Source: Ligula intestinalis
Taxonomy: Eukaryota > Platyhelminthes > Cestoda > Diphyllobothriidea > Diphyllobothriidae
Direction of reading: 5' to 3'
Length of the DNA: 64,000 bases
Assembly (NCBI GenBank): GCA_036362985.1
Contig: JAYGXS010000001.1
Span: forward strand, 41,378,787-41,442,786
Shown here piece by piece: positions 26,345-37,705 of the stretch (positions are counted from its first letter, which is position 1; each line of letters starts with the position of its first letter). Under the pieces are notes generated by a model. The model was not told where the DNA came from, did no database searches, and worked only from the letters and a program-made list of their open reading frames with translations. Position numbers and translations under genes: made by a program.

Positions 26345-26754
26345 TCTCTTCAGCCCATCAAACAGACAGTCTTTTCGTGAATTGTAGTCGCCACTCTGAT
26401 GTCTTCTTATTGAACCTTCGAAATGTGCACATCGATTTTGAACGCATTATCGTCAACCTTAGACTGACAGTTGAGTGCAATTTACTAATGAATGCTCCCA
26501 GCTTCTTGAAGTTCACCGGTCTAACTTCCATTAACTACGAAGCTACCGACTAATCTCTGACCTCCGGTTCTCGTAGGCCCAAGATAGCCACAGGGGTGGT
26601 CGACTACCATAACCGAGTCAGAAATGACCACTGTAATTTACTTGTCTCATTCCATTCAATTTACTTTACGGTAACGATTTCTTATATGCCCCTACAAGCC
26701 CCCGTCAGGACATGAGAAAGGGAATCGTCTGTAATGCATGTGGTTTTTTCCTTA

Positions 26755-26890
26755 ATTTCAGATAAATAATGGTTATGATTAAGGTAGCTTTAGGGATTAT
26801 TTAGGTTTAAGTTAAGTTTATAGTTTAGGTTAGAGTTGGTGTTAGCATTAGAGCAAGGGAAAATGTAGCTTACTTGACATTTCGCGTGAG
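26755..26890 (+). repeat. Degenerate GGTTTAG/GTTAG array
   Basis: GGTTATGATTAAGGTAGC, TTTAGGTTTAAGTTAAG, GGTTAGAGTTGGTGTTAGC and then TAGCTTACTTGACATTTCG, shared with 18.93 kb. Confidence 0.45.
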
Positions 26891-27039
26891 GTTGCTTCTA
26901 TTACGCGGGGGTGTTTCTAGTGCTGTGCCCTGTCAGGGAGAGGGACATCTAAACAATACCGACCTATTTCATTTTAAATTGGCAAATATATTCTTCCCTT
27001 ATCTGCGCATGTCTCAGACTGTTCTACTATTACCTATGT

Positions 27040-27142
27040 TTAAGGATTCCCGAGGGAATCCGAAACGTCAGGACAATAAATCTCTTGTTCCAATGATCGC
27101 TTCTTCTTCTTCTTCTTCTTCTTCTTCTTCTTCTTCTTCTTT
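27040..27142 (+). mobile_element. Single ribozyme-like module with expanded TTC tail
   Basis: GGATTCCCGAGGGAATCCGA keeps the stem (GGATTCCC/GGGAATCC) but lacks CTGANGA. It is followed by CGAAACGTCAGGACAATAAA, then TTGTTCCAATGATCGC, then a TTC array (27100-27142). It shows directly that the TTC array is attached downstream of the GATCG of the module. Confidence 0.5.
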
Positions 27143-27339
27143 GTATAACATCGCCTGCTGTCGCATACACCTTATGGAACTCGGCAGAATTCACTAAACA
27201 GCCTTCGACTATGTATTTTTTTCTTATAAGGATTATGGATACATACCCGCCCTGTTCTCCCTGCCATCAGCTTTGCAGGATAAGTACAACTCGGCTTTCT
27301 TGTACCACCTAACGATCAGCAGGGCGATGTTCTATCAAA

Positions 27340-27445
27340 GGCCGATGGGTTGGATTTGGATCGGTGTGGCAGTAATGAGAACTGACGTGCCGATTTGAAC
27401 CCGCCAAGGTAACTGTAGTTCGCAGCTCTAGCTCAGTGGACTTTC
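27340..27445 (-). repeat. tRNA-derived SINE-like fragment
   Basis: Minus strand: CCACTGAGCTAGAGCTGCG, then TTGGCGGGTTCAAATCGGC (box B-like). The box-A side is weak. Confidence 0.35.
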
Positions 27446-27949
27446 GATAACTCCCCTGTGGGTAGATACCGTTACCCTCAAAAATCGACTGCCGTTCAAA
27501 GAATCCTGATATATTTTCTTAATTCCACTCCTACAGGCAAAACTGGGCTAAGTAACGAGCTTTACTTGAAATCCTGTTTTATATGCGTGCATTCCATAAA
27601 GTTTCTACCAAGAAAAAGTTGTGCCAAGGTTCCTAAACTGACGTCGAGCTGTAGGGAAAACTTATCAGAGTAAGCCAACTTTGTATCGAACATCATTTTT
27701 GAACGGTTCTATCGGGAGTGCATAGTTATCGAACTCCTGGTTTACCAGCTTGGCATTTGTAATTGGAGATAGAAAAGGAAAATTAAGAAGAGGATGTTTA
27801 CGCAGAGCTATTCTCAATGGCAAATTGGGTCCGGGGGATGGTGCGGGTTTAGCCTTCACCCTTTTACGTTATGCCGTCCCGTTCAGCCATCTCCTCCAAT
27901 TCGTTAACATAATTTGTCTTCATGCTCCATGCTTATTCTGTAAATATGG

Positions 27950-28129
27950 CGAAACTGGTGGAATTTTGTACCATTTCTGGTCAAACGTATGCACGCCGGC
28001 AGCAAGACAGGCCGAGAATTGATTGAAGTCCGAGCCTCCGATGAGAATTCATTCAATCGATTTATCGATCTGGCACCGGCATACATTGCCTTCTGCAGGC
28101 ATATCCGCACGACGGACACTGTTGCTTAA
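27950..28129 (+). pseudogene. Penelope-like element, GIY-YIG endonuclease C-terminus, degraded
   Basis: The frame ending at TAA 28127-28129 reads ...MHAGSKTGRELIEVRAS and then ENSFNRFIDLAPAYIAF. The block LIEARAS..NSVNRFIDL.PAYRAL is shared with the copies at 32.6 and 38.5 kb. It corresponds to the segment after the GIY-YIG domain in Penelope-like retroelements (known family pattern: an S/NR-x-I-x-L-x-P-x-Y motif near the ORF end). The upstream part, including the catalytic GIY-YIG core and the reverse transcriptase, is not recognisable here. A CTGACGA...CGAAA module follows 66 bases after the stop. Confidence 0.65.
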
Positions 28130-28192
28130 TGAGTCTCTCCCTTCACACCCACCTGTATAACGGTTGTTGCTTATTTTTGTGGACGCTTTTAT

Positions 28193-28262
28193 CTCTGACG
28201 ATGGACTCCTGCAAGAACCCGAAAGCTCAGGACAGTAAACAAATTGATCCGGTGCCCGAAGA
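28193..28262 (+). ncRNA. Hammerhead-like terminal module after a PLE ORF
   Basis: CTCTGACGATGGACTCC is followed by a variable stretch, CCGAAAGCTCAGG, GTAAAC and then a GAAGAC/TTCTT segment. It starts 66 bases after the PLE stop at 28129. The same ATGGACTCCTG...CGAAAGCTCA sequence occurs on the minus strand at 35965-35885. Confidence 0.4.
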
Positions 28263-29018
28263 CACTTCTTACTCATTCAAGCGAACGTTTTCATTCATTC
28301 GTGGTTGAGGTTCGTTTTATCGCAACCTCCCCCTTCGCACCTTCCCTCAATTTCGCATTTTTATTTTCGAGTTCCCTAGTAGCCATCATTCCTGAATTCC
28401 TACTCTCATTCTTGTGGTCAAATAACGCAGCAAAAAACATTGAATGACTATTATATTTACGTGACTCGTATAAGACTTAACCAAAGCCAAGCGAAAGTCA
28501 TACAGGATGGCACATAAAAGAGAACATCTGAAATAAAACCACACACAATAAGTGTTATTATTTATCATAAAATTTTAACACTTTGTTATGAATTCTCTTT
28601 ACAAAATACCAGTAGCGCTCTGACAAGGTAGCCTCAACGCCTGCTGTTGTCTCATCGACTGAATGCGAACAGTCTTGACGGTTCCCAGCTTTGCTCTGTT
28701 TATACCGCCATCTCAGATTCCTTTGAGGCAATTAGCATTTTTGACGGTCTAATTAATGGCTTTCTGCTTTCGGGGTCGTTGAGAGGGGAGGTGGGCAGGC
28801 CGGGTGCGCAGAATGTCACGAGGTCTGGTTGCTTGTATCAGATTCAAATCACGGGAGGAAGCGCTCCGTGTCGCGTTTCATCCCCTCGGTCTGGTGGCTT
28901 ATTGTGCTTGACGCCGCACTTACCATCAGAAACCGGTGAGCAAATCGCTAGTTCCTGCGGCCTCCTCTACGCCGGAGGGGACAAACAATCGACTATGATT
29001 GTATGGGGTCGCTCTGTG

Positions 29019-29418
29019 NNNNNNNNNNNNNNNNNNNNNNNNNNNNNNNNNNNNNNNNNNNNNNNNNNNNNNNNNNNNNNNNNNNNNNNNNNNNNNNNNN
29101 NNNNNNNNNNNNNNNNNNNNNNNNNNNNNNNNNNNNNNNNNNNNNNNNNNNNNNNNNNNNNNNNNNNNNNNNNNNNNNNNNNNNNNNNNNNNNNNNNNNN
29201 NNNNNNNNNNNNNNNNNNNNNNNNNNNNNNNNNNNNNNNNNNNNNNNNNNNNNNNNNNNNNNNNNNNNNNNNNNNNNNNNNNNNNNNNNNNNNNNNNNNN
29301 NNNNNNNNNNNNNNNNNNNNNNNNNNNNNNNNNNNNNNNNNNNNNNNNNNNNNNNNNNNNNNNNNNNNNNNNNNNNNNNNNNNNNNNNNNNNNNNNNNNN
29401 NNNNNNNNNNNNNNNNNN
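29019..29418. other. Assembly gap (400 N)
   Basis: Exactly 400 N. The true length and content are unknown. All open frames spanning it are meaningless. Confidence 1.
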
Positions 29419-32220
29419 TTTTTTTTAATATCAGCATCCGCTAAAAGTTTTAGTAACCTTCTGTAGAAACTGGTTTAGACATTTGTATGTCTATCCAGTT
29501 CCACTGATCCCTTTGTGGAGACTGTATGCTAGGCGAATGTAAGAAGATAGAAAATCTTAATGGCACTTCTAATTAAATCAATCACTATATTACTTTATTT
29601 TATATTATATTCGATCGGAGTTTTTGGAAACGTTTTCAGTGTGACAAGCCTAATAATTTTATCTTCGAATTCGACCGTTCTTCCCGGCTTAAACGGCTAT
29701 GCCCCAGTATGGGAGTGGCGTTCTTACAGCGCGAAACAGCGTGCTTCTGTATTGTTGTCTTGGAACTATGTCGATAGTCCCGCAAGCGATCGCGTAGTGA
29801 AAAACTATACAACTAGAAGGAATTTTACAAGGAGTGAATTGGGCTGTAGTAACTATTTCTGACTAATCAGCAGTCATCAGCCGCATGGTTTGGTTATTGG
29901 GCAGCAAACGAAACGCTCTTCTCCCTAAATTACGCATTCTCCGCCCTCTTGTTTGCGAATACGGCCGTTAGTCCGTGCCTAATCCGCGACTGCGGATCTA
30001 GAGTATTTGAAAGTCATATCTGGAGAGCAGCTTGGTGCCGAAGGAAGCAAATTAGTGTTAGTAATGTTGCAGATTTACTGGGTCGAATCAGGATGGCATG
30101 ATTATGATACGCGACGCATTGGCATCTTTAATGCTGTGGCCAGTATGTCACGAAGGATGAAGTGAGGCCGAAGAAGCATGTTACCAATATTCCCCCACTA
30201 CAGATCGTTGTTCATGTTGATTGGTGTCAGAGATTTCTAATCTCATTTTGACTTTGAGTAGAGATAAGCTTTATTCATTATTGGACCTGATTAGAGAAGA
30301 CGAAATCATCAGAAGGTAGGTCCCCTATCCTGCAGATTGTAGATGCTATCAGAGAGGAATCATCATTTTGGTAGAAACTTTTATCATAAAACTTTGCTTA
30401 GTTGAGTTAAACCAGTCCTGTGCGTGTGAAGGCATCGAATTTTATAATCGTGCTTTACCCCGAGTATGTATAGCTGTTGGAAAAACTCCGAATGTTTTCT
30501 GACGACGAACACTTTTTTCAAACTCTCATTGAAAGTTAATATTTACTTGAATTCAATACTTAACAGTTAAAATTTAATTAGATACTCAAGGTGTTAATTA
30601 ACCCAATCACAACCGACAGGAGAATGTGCCCGTGGCTGAAGATTTACACCGTTGGGCTTCTAGCCAAAGGGTCACAGGTTCGAGTTGTCGGTGGTAAAAC
30701 ACTTGGGGATTGGTATGGTTGTCTGATGATGGCCTACAAGCTGGAAATTGCTATTCTCTTCTCGCTTGCTTTTGTCGCTAATGTTCTCATGCAAATAATC
30801 TTTAAAACACGCAGAACACTTCAAAAGTTGTAGGAAGAAAAAGTGCGGACTAAACGTATTTCTGCGCTAGTTTAATCGCATACTACTCTGACCAATTTTT
30901 CACAGATCATTTTACTAACTGTCAGGTTGCAAGCTATAATCCGTAAAAAAATGAACAAGCTTTCATTCTTCTTCGCACGCGACTGTACGGTGATTTGAAA
31001 GAAAGCTACTTCAGCTGGGGGTCATCATCTTACGAGGGGATGAAATTGATACTGTTCAATCTACTGCGTGCCCTAGAAGAGTCGTACCTGGTCTGCATTG
31101 GACGCAAAGGAATTTAATCGGCTTAGTGAGACAGCTTAACTCCACATTCTGGCGAGAAAAATCCGATAAATTTATACAGCCGCAGTCTCAGGAATCACTA
31201 AATTTGCTTGATATTTAAAGGCAGCTCACGTGTTTCGGGAAATGCTACACAGGCATCAATGTAGTAGGAAGCGTATTCCTAATTGGGCGTACCTAAGACT
31301 TGTCGTCTTGAACAAACTAGCCGGTCAGTGGAGACCAAATAGTCGATAAATATAATGCCTTTTATGCCTCCACGAGTCAGTCTGCTCATGTTTGCGATCG
31401 AATGCCGAAGGTGCGCGGCTTTATGTAAGCGGAATGAAAGAGGAAGAAAAAAAGCCTTATTTTTAAGGGACATGTTCAAAATGTTCAGCTTTAATGGCTC
31501 TTTTCACTGAGATCAAGGGAAAAGGTAAGTAAATACTCAAAATCTAAAGATTAACATGAAATACACATCTGTTATGGAAAAGGTCTGATTTCAACTCCTG
31601 AATTTCCCTTTCTTCACTAGTGAGGTAGCATGCATGGAATGGGAGTATAGAGTGCTGATATGCCAATGTACAGCAAGACATGTAGGAAATTTCGGCGCAT
31701 ACTATGGGAATACTTCGCAGCTATTAGTTCAAAGTGAAGAGGATAAGCGACCGCATCAAGAATGCGATCAGCTGTGTCGCTCTATCATAATATTCGCTAA
31801 AAACATAGCAAACACCGGCAACTGAAGAGGGCATTCGGAGGATGCGTTTAAAATGGACCAGGTCTTTTTTAGGTAAAGCTGGAAAAAATAACTGGAGAGC
31901 AGTAAATAATGGGGGAATAATGTAGGCGTCTATAAATTGCCAGATTAGAGCTCGTGATGTGTTATGTGAACGTAAACGGCGGATATAATATAGAAGTTTA
32001 CGAATTTCAATAAAGAGGCCTTCAATATGAAGAGTAAGTGAAAGGTTAGATTCCAGAGTAACACCAAGATGCCGGAAAGAGGATACCTCATTGGGCAGAA
32101 TGTCTAAGGGTTCAGGAGAATTTCATTGCAGTTTTGGAAGGCGGTGTACGTGACAAATGTCCTGGTAAATCTGTTCATGACTTCGCAGGGTTTGCAGTCA
32201 AGCACTCCTGCTTGGCAAGC
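29419..32220. other. Gene-free stretch right of the gap
   Basis: Apart from the SINE-like copy at 30610-30790 and a possible SINE tail at 29845-29890 (CTGACTAATCAGCAGTCATC), I see nothing recognisable. Confidence 0.4.
30610..30790 (+). repeat. tRNA-derived SINE-like copy, degenerate
   Basis: GTCACAGGTTCGAGTTGTCG (box B-like), GATTGGTATGGTTGTCTGAT, then GATGGCCTACAAGCTGGAAA, paralleling the tail of 15945-16090. Confidence 0.45.
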
Positions 32221-32225
32221 TTTCG

Positions 32226-32318
32226 TTTCTTCTTCTTCTTCGTCTTCTTCGTCTTCTTCTTTTTCTTCTTCGTTTTTTTTTTCTTCTTCTTCTTCTTCTT
32301 TTTCTTTTTCTTCTTCTT
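32226..32318 (+). repeat. (TTC)n microsatellite, imperfect
   Basis: TTC units with G and T interruptions, about 160 bp upstream of the PLE fragment at 32480. Confidence 0.9.
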
Positions 32319-32479
32319 ATGGGACGAAATAACACCTGCTTTCTGCGCGCACAATTTATGATGTCATACCGAAAACATCGAAGTGGTCGGCCTTCCGATG
32401 GGTTCCGATGGCGAACCAGAAAGCCTTTCAGCAGACAAAAGGCTCTAACACCGGAGGGATGTTTGCATTAATATGAGCT

Positions 32480-32758
32480 TTCGAACTATTATCACAAGTG
32501 GCTGTCCAGACCTACGAAGCGGGTCACGAGTTTAGCTTCGCAGCCATCATGATGACCCCCCACGCCAGAAGCAAGCTAAGCCGGAAACTGATTGAGGCCA
32601 GGGCTTCCAGTGGGAACTCAGTCAATCGATTTATCGATTTTACGCCGGCATACAGAGCCCTGCACAGTCACCTCTGGACTGACAGTCGTGTCACTATTAT
32701 ATCTGACGCTGGACTCCGAGCTTCTTTGGAATTTTCAGAGCCAGACAAACTGCGATAA
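32480..32758 (+). pseudogene. Penelope-like element, GIY-YIG endonuclease C-terminal fragment
   Basis: This is the longest of the related PLE remnants. In one frame it reads SQVAVQTYEAGHEFSFAA, then HARSKLSRKLIEARAS, then GNSVNRFIDFTPAYRALHSHL, ending at a stop at 32756-32758. The SQVA...GHEF block aligns with SEVAMHCLDTGHTFAW in the copy at 37.5 kb, which is the end of the GIY-YIG fold. Upstream is a TTC microsatellite (32226-32318), then ~160 bases that I could not translate convincingly. The ribozyme-like module overlaps the 3' end (from 32697). No reverse transcriptase domain is present. Confidence 0.7.
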
Positions 32759-32760
32759 AG
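32697..32760 (+). ncRNA. Decayed hammerhead-like module at a PLE 3' end
   Basis: TCTGACGCTGGACTCC, a variable stretch, then TTTTCAGAGCCAGACAAAC. It aligns with the module at 28193 but has lost both CTGANGA and GAAA, so it is a relic. Confidence 0.35.
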
Positions 32761-35250
32761 CTATGGTTTCCACCGTTTCGGGAAACACCTCGTATTACAT
32801 CCACCCACTACTCGTGAAAAACGACAATGCAACTTATGTTTTTAAGAAAGGCCCTCAAACTGTTGCAGTTCATCGTTACCATTGTCCTACCTGGGGTACG
32901 TTACTTATTGTTCAGTATGAATGACGAAAGCAAGATTCTAACTAAACAATGGCGGAGATGCAGTGAAATTAAGGTATAATTAGCATTTAAATCGGTTCCT
33001 TAACTTTCACATTGACCACGAGTTAGGGAGTGGCCAAACTCAATGTCCGTTTTTTGGGAGGGGTTGACTGCGATTGTCCTCGAAATGCAGAAGGAATGAG
33101 AGGGACAAAACTGCCTCCAATCTTCATATGGATCTCGAGTAAACAACTAAAGTTATAAAACGAGTGAAAGTTGTGCGAAAACAGACAGTATACCCCCAGC
33201 TAAATGAATTATCCACTGTAAAAAGGGGGGGGGAGAATGCAAAATAACGATTCCGACACCACCGTCTCCGATCTTGGCTACTTTGTGCGCCTCGGGAATT
33301 CTACGATCAGTTGAATGTAGCCGATATGAAAAAGGCCTAATCGAATTTAAGGGTGACAATCGAGTCCACTTACAGTTCTCAGGGGACTCTAAACAAAAGC
33401 GTTGACTGTATGTCATTCGGACTGCGGGAAAAGCTAGCTTTCTTGAAGTAATTAGCGTCAACAGTTTTCATAACTTTTTTTCATAAAAAGTTAAACCGAA
33501 TAAAAATCTATTCAAATCTAAAATATGCGCATAACCGGAAGTCAAATGAACGGATAAGCAGTGAGAAAACCAACAAACAGTGGATAGGCTTATTGTCAAG
33601 CAAAAAGCTGTGTATTTAAAAACAAACCTTACAGGAATGCAGCCGGCTTTGTGTCTTTTTAAGAGGTGTGGTAGTGACGCTAAAAAAGCAATGGATGTTA
33701 AGACGGAAATTAACTGTCTGTACGGGTAGGATACATTGATTGTATGTTACTGCTTTAGGCAAATATTCCGCTCGCATTTGCTTTTAATTTCTGTTCCCAC
33801 CTATTAGTTTATTTGGCCAAGCACCTTGTCGCATAGCATCTATCGGCAAAGGGACAGCCATAAATTAGTGATCTTTATGTCCATTTACAACGAAACCCAT
33901 TATGATGCAATAGTCTATACGTGACTTTGGGCACGGAAATTGTTAGTTGACATTCCCGACCAGCCTCCAAATTAATCCATTTGTTTGGGGTGACCGATAT
34001 AAGAACACTTGCAAACATTGACAGCCCTTCTGCATTTTATCATCTGACAAAGAGTCCATGTATACGCTGTCAGCTATGCATATTTCGCTGCTAACTATTT
34101 TTTTGCGAATAACCATGCGTGGCGAAGCGTATTTAGTACACGAAGAAGACTGACAGTTGGGTCACCGAAATTCCAAGTGTTCTGAATGTACAAACTTCCT
34201 CATCGTAGAATTATGCTTTATAGGTAACATTATAGGGGAAAAATAAAAAAAACTTTTGAGTTAGCAAGGCTGAAGTGGTTCCATGTTAGGATACTCATCA
34301 TATTGAGATTAACTGTGATTTATTTGCACTTTTTATAGATTTCTTGAGGATTTTACACGATTTGACAGAGCAGAAGCCGGAAAGAATGGTAGTCTGAGGG
34401 TAGGAAAACTTACGGTACTATTCACAATAGGTGTAGTAAATTGTTCCTTTACTAGCAACAAGACGAGTTTGCATTGCGCGTGCCATAAAACAGGCCCCTA
34501 TGACTTACCTAATTATACTGGTTATTTTTAGAGCGGAAGGCAAGCGGATTATGGGTTGAGCCAGTTTTTGCTTCAGCTTGTTAGAAGAAGCAACTTTCAC
34601 GCTACATGGAAATATCGACAGGTATATGAAATCGTCGAGTATCGCGGTGCTTTTGTCTATCGTCAAATTCCTCGTCCCTGTTAACACTGCAAGTTTTACT
34701 GCCCTAATACAGCCAAGATAAAGTGGTGAACATCACACCCAAGTGACTGTTTCTGTTTCGTTATCCCAACCGAGGTGACTTATGTCTGTTTAATAGAAGG
34801 TTTCCTACTGCACTGTTGACCTGTTAGTTCATCATTGTACGTTCCCATGTACGATCTATTGTTGTCCCCACTTCCATCCAATTAACAGTAGTAAAACTAC
34901 TTGCCTCCTTATAACACAAGATGCGTAACCTTCGTTACCATCATACTCTTTATTCTATAGTTTACTGTCCCCTTTTGAATAATTTCGCCCTTTTGCTTCC
35001 CTCGTTATTTGCTTGGATTTCACATATTTTTCCTGCACATATTCACTTTACTTCACTGCTTCTAAGCTTGGAGACTTTGTTTTTAAGCGTAATAATTATT
35101 TTTTCTAATCCCCTCCAATTATAGCACCGCGTGAATTTTCTCATTGCAGTTATTTATTCAATTACAAAGATAACGCGTTTAAACGATCCAAGTAAGCAGA
35201 ACCAGACCAGCCTTTTGCATCCGGTTATAGAGCATGCAATTCTCCACAAA
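32760..35250. other. Gene-free stretch
   Basis: No recognisable coding or repeat content, only a nine-G run near 33225. Confidence 0.45.
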
Positions 35251-35308
<58 letters not shown>

Positions 35309-35309
35309 G

Positions 35310-35359
<50 letters not shown>
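35251..35359 (+). repeat. (CAT)n microsatellite, ~109 bp
   Basis: CAT array with one CGT interruption near 35307. The poly-His, poly-Met and poly-Ile frames are artefacts. Confidence 0.95.
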
Positions 35360-35361
<2 letters not shown>

Positions 35362-35884
35362 CAACGGTAGCAGCAGCATTAGCAGTAGCATCTGCAGCGG
35401 ATCTGTCATCTTTAACTTATTCAAAGCCTGTACAGATGCACTGGATCTCCTTCATCAATGGGCCAATATGTAATTTTGGGCATTTTCTGCACTTGGCACC
35501 GGCGTGAACTTATGTCATGAGCATTAATCTGTTAACTCCGCATTCGAAAGTTAATAAACTATGGAATTTACTTTGATCTGTTGACTGCATTAACTCGAGA
35601 TCCTCTTATAACACATTAAGTATTTTACGTAAACGTCATAAAGTAAAAATAAGTCTGCGTCAGGTAACGAAACCATAACTCAAAATCGCTATAAGTGAAG
35701 ACGGTTTTGTAAAATAATTCCTTAAGAAAGTTCGTCCAGATGGGAGTTTTGCAGTACTTTCCGAGAGGCACTGGCAGCCTTACGCAGACGTAGGAAGCTT
35801 TAAACGTCCTCCCGACCACCTTGCAATTTTGACAGCGTAGAACCTAAAACATTTTAAATATTCCAGCCCAAGAGGTAATATTTT

Positions 35885-36172
35885 CTAATGGATAAGGAAG
35901 AAGACTTGTCGAGCATTGTTTTGAGCTTTCGAGCCCTTACAGGAGTCCATTTTTAGAGATTAGAAGCAGGAACCAAAAGGGGAGTAATTATAGTGGCCAT
36001 AGGCCAATCAACTGTCAGCGGTCTCCAGGGCGTCAAAGGGTAATAAACATCAACCAAAAAGGGATGGGGGAGGGACAATTACAGTGGTCTACGCCAATTA
36101 ACTGTCAGTGCTTTACAAGTCTTCTTCCTTATCCTTGCAGATACTTGGTACGCGAACGTTTTCATTCATTCG
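35885..36172. mobile_element. Collapsed fold-back pair with internal direct duplication
   Basis: Left (minus, 35965-35885): ATGGACTCCTGTAAGGGCTC, then GAAAGCTCAAAACAATG, then GTCTTCTTCCTTATCC, the 28193-type module. Right (+, 36118-36172): AAGTCTTCTTCCTTATCC, then GCGAACGTTTTCATTCATTCG, also found after the module at 28.28 kb. Between them are two imperfect copies of a segment including AGTGG.C...CCAAT.AACTGTCAG (35975-36028 and 36056-36118). Confidence 0.5.
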
Positions 36173-36469
36173 GGAATATTTTCTCAGCCGGTCGATACTG
36201 AGCCGGTCGACACAGTAATGGTCTTTAGAACTGGCTGTACAGCTCTCTACTGCAAGCAGGTCTGCCCAGACAATGCCTGCTGGTTGCTCTTTTTAGTACT
36301 GCAGCGCAGCTACAAAGCGAAGCCCTACTCACATACACACCCTTCTCTAGACGGCGCGTTTATGTTGTTTTGCCGGTTAAGTCAACCGGTGGCCTGATGG
36401 ATGGGTCATCTGGGGCGCATAGCAACTGACGAAGGGGCACGCGTCTCAAATTATATTGGCCCAGCGGGT

Positions 36470-36900
36470 GATCGAATTTTCCCAGCCTAGGCGTCGGCCT
36501 GGGGAACGCTCCCCCCTCCCCTCCCCCCCCCCCCCCCCCCCCTCCCCCCCCCGCGCCCCCCCCCCCCCCCCACCCGTCTGCACACCCCTCACCCTCACTC
36601 GCGCCGGAGGTCCTCGTGCTAGAAAGTCTTAACAGTGTCTCCTGCTGCCCAACCCCCGTCCACCCCCCCTCCCTGCCCGAGACGGACCATCGTACTGAGC
36701 CTTATTGCGTTGATCGAGAGAATTTATCGCTGGCCTGCGCCCCCACACTGTTCCCAACTCAGACAGGTGGAGCGGCCGAGGATTCCAATAAGGATCTACC
36801 ATTTGGGGGCTGATAAACCACTCAACAGTTTGGTTTTGAGACGCAGGACAGGTGAGGTCCAGTAGTTCGGCTGACAACGGTGGACTCAGCCCTGTCAATT
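36470..36900. other. GC-rich segment after a C tract, unassigned
   Basis: Overlapping frames of up to 89 codons on both strands, Pro- and Arg-rich, with no domain recognised. Confidence 0.25.
36511..36571 (+). repeat. C-rich low-complexity tract
   Basis: Almost pure C with occasional T, G and A, at the start of a GC-rich segment. Confidence 0.9.
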
Positions 36901-37037
36901 GCTATCGCGCGGATCCGAAGTGGCATGGCGGTGGTTGGTTAACTGTCAAATGAGGTTCATTTAGGAAAGGCAGGTATCCCAAGAAATGTCATTTCAAGGA
37001 AAGGCGTTCTCTGAGCAATAAGGTAAATTGAAGCAGT

Positions 37038-37074
37038 AATTTTCGATGCCGGATCTCCAGGTCGTCGTCAGACT
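37038..37074 (-). ncRNA. Hammerhead-like core, second PLE-associated family
   Basis: Minus strand: CTGACGACGACCTGG, then AGATCCGGCAT, then CGAAAA. The two conserved hammerhead boxes, CTGANGA and GAAA, flank a possible stem (CTGG/CCGG). A closely similar sequence occurs at 59-94 (+). Self-cleavage is not demonstrated, and the third strand and cleavage site are unclear. Confidence 0.35.
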
Positions 37075-37127
37075 TGAGAAAATATGCAACGAGCAAGTAA
37101 AATTTAAAAATCGTGGGTGCGATTCTA

Positions 37128-37322
37128 TAGTCATCTGGTGTGGGCGCTAATTGGCAGCTGCAAATTGCATCAGCCCATGATGGGCAAAATTAGTAGTCCT
37201 GATAGCATAATTGCGAATTAGAAACTGTCATTCGTGTCAGTTCGTGGGGAAAATTAATAGTCATCCGAAGTGGGCGCTAATTAACAACCGCAGTTCACGT
37301 TAGACCGTAGTGATTGGTTGTC
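37128..37322 (-). repeat. Three tandem ~65-bp units downstream of a PLE ORF
   Basis: Units start at 37128, 37193 and 37258. Each opens with TAGTC, carries GCGCTAATT or a variant in the middle and, in the first two, closes with AAAATTA. Unit 1 and unit 3 are the closest pair. The array lies between the PLE ORF end (37330, minus) and the ribozyme-like core (37074), so it is probably part of the element's 3' region. Confidence 0.6.
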
Positions 37323-37329
37323 GTGTCTT

Positions 37330-37705
37330 TCATCTTTCTTTGAGGTGTTTGTACACACTATCCAACCCGACATGTCGGTTGATTAAAGTGCATGGTCTCA
37401 AGAAATTCTCGGCCTTTTTTGGAGAAGCAAACTCAATCGATGCATGTTTTGTCCCATGCAAAGGTATGTCCTGTGTCAAGGCAATGCATAGCCACTTCGG
37501 AAAAATAGTCACGTCTCTTCACTGCCAAATGGTGCTTGTGGATGCATGTGGAAACGGACCTTCCTGTTTGACTACAAGTTTCACATGAGATCCTGTAAAT
37601 GGCTTCTCTCTTCTCGAGGTAGCCAACCCTTTTCTTAGGAGGTACTAGCTGGGTGCGGAAAGTGGCCATCGGTTTTTGCGCCACTTTTATTTGGTGTTTC
37701 CGCAA
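37330..37705 (-). pseudogene. Penelope-like element, GIY-YIG endonuclease domain, frameshifted
   Basis: On the minus strand, 37705-37433 reads through KKRVGYLEKREAIYRISCETC, QTGRSVSTCIHKHHLAVKRRD and SEVAMHCLDTGHTFAWDK. This is the recognisable layout of a PLE GIY-YIG endonuclease (Cys-rich C..C, then QTGR, then H..LAV, then GH.F.WD). The residues that normally give YIG between CETC and QTGR are missing, so the nuclease is presumably dead. The frame then shifts to a second minus-strand frame (37512-37330) carrying LINRHVGLDSVYKHLKER, the usual PLE ORF end. It belongs to a different PLE lineage from the 28, 32 and 38 kb copies. Tandem repeats (37128-37322) and a ribozyme-like core (37038-37074) follow in the same orientation. 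Confidence 0.75.

Noticed and set aside
28647..29466. Long open frames across the 400-base gap
   Set aside because: They consist mainly of N and carry no information.
35131..35473. Poly-His, poly-Met and poly-Ile frames
   Set aside because: Translation of a CAT microsatellite in three frames.
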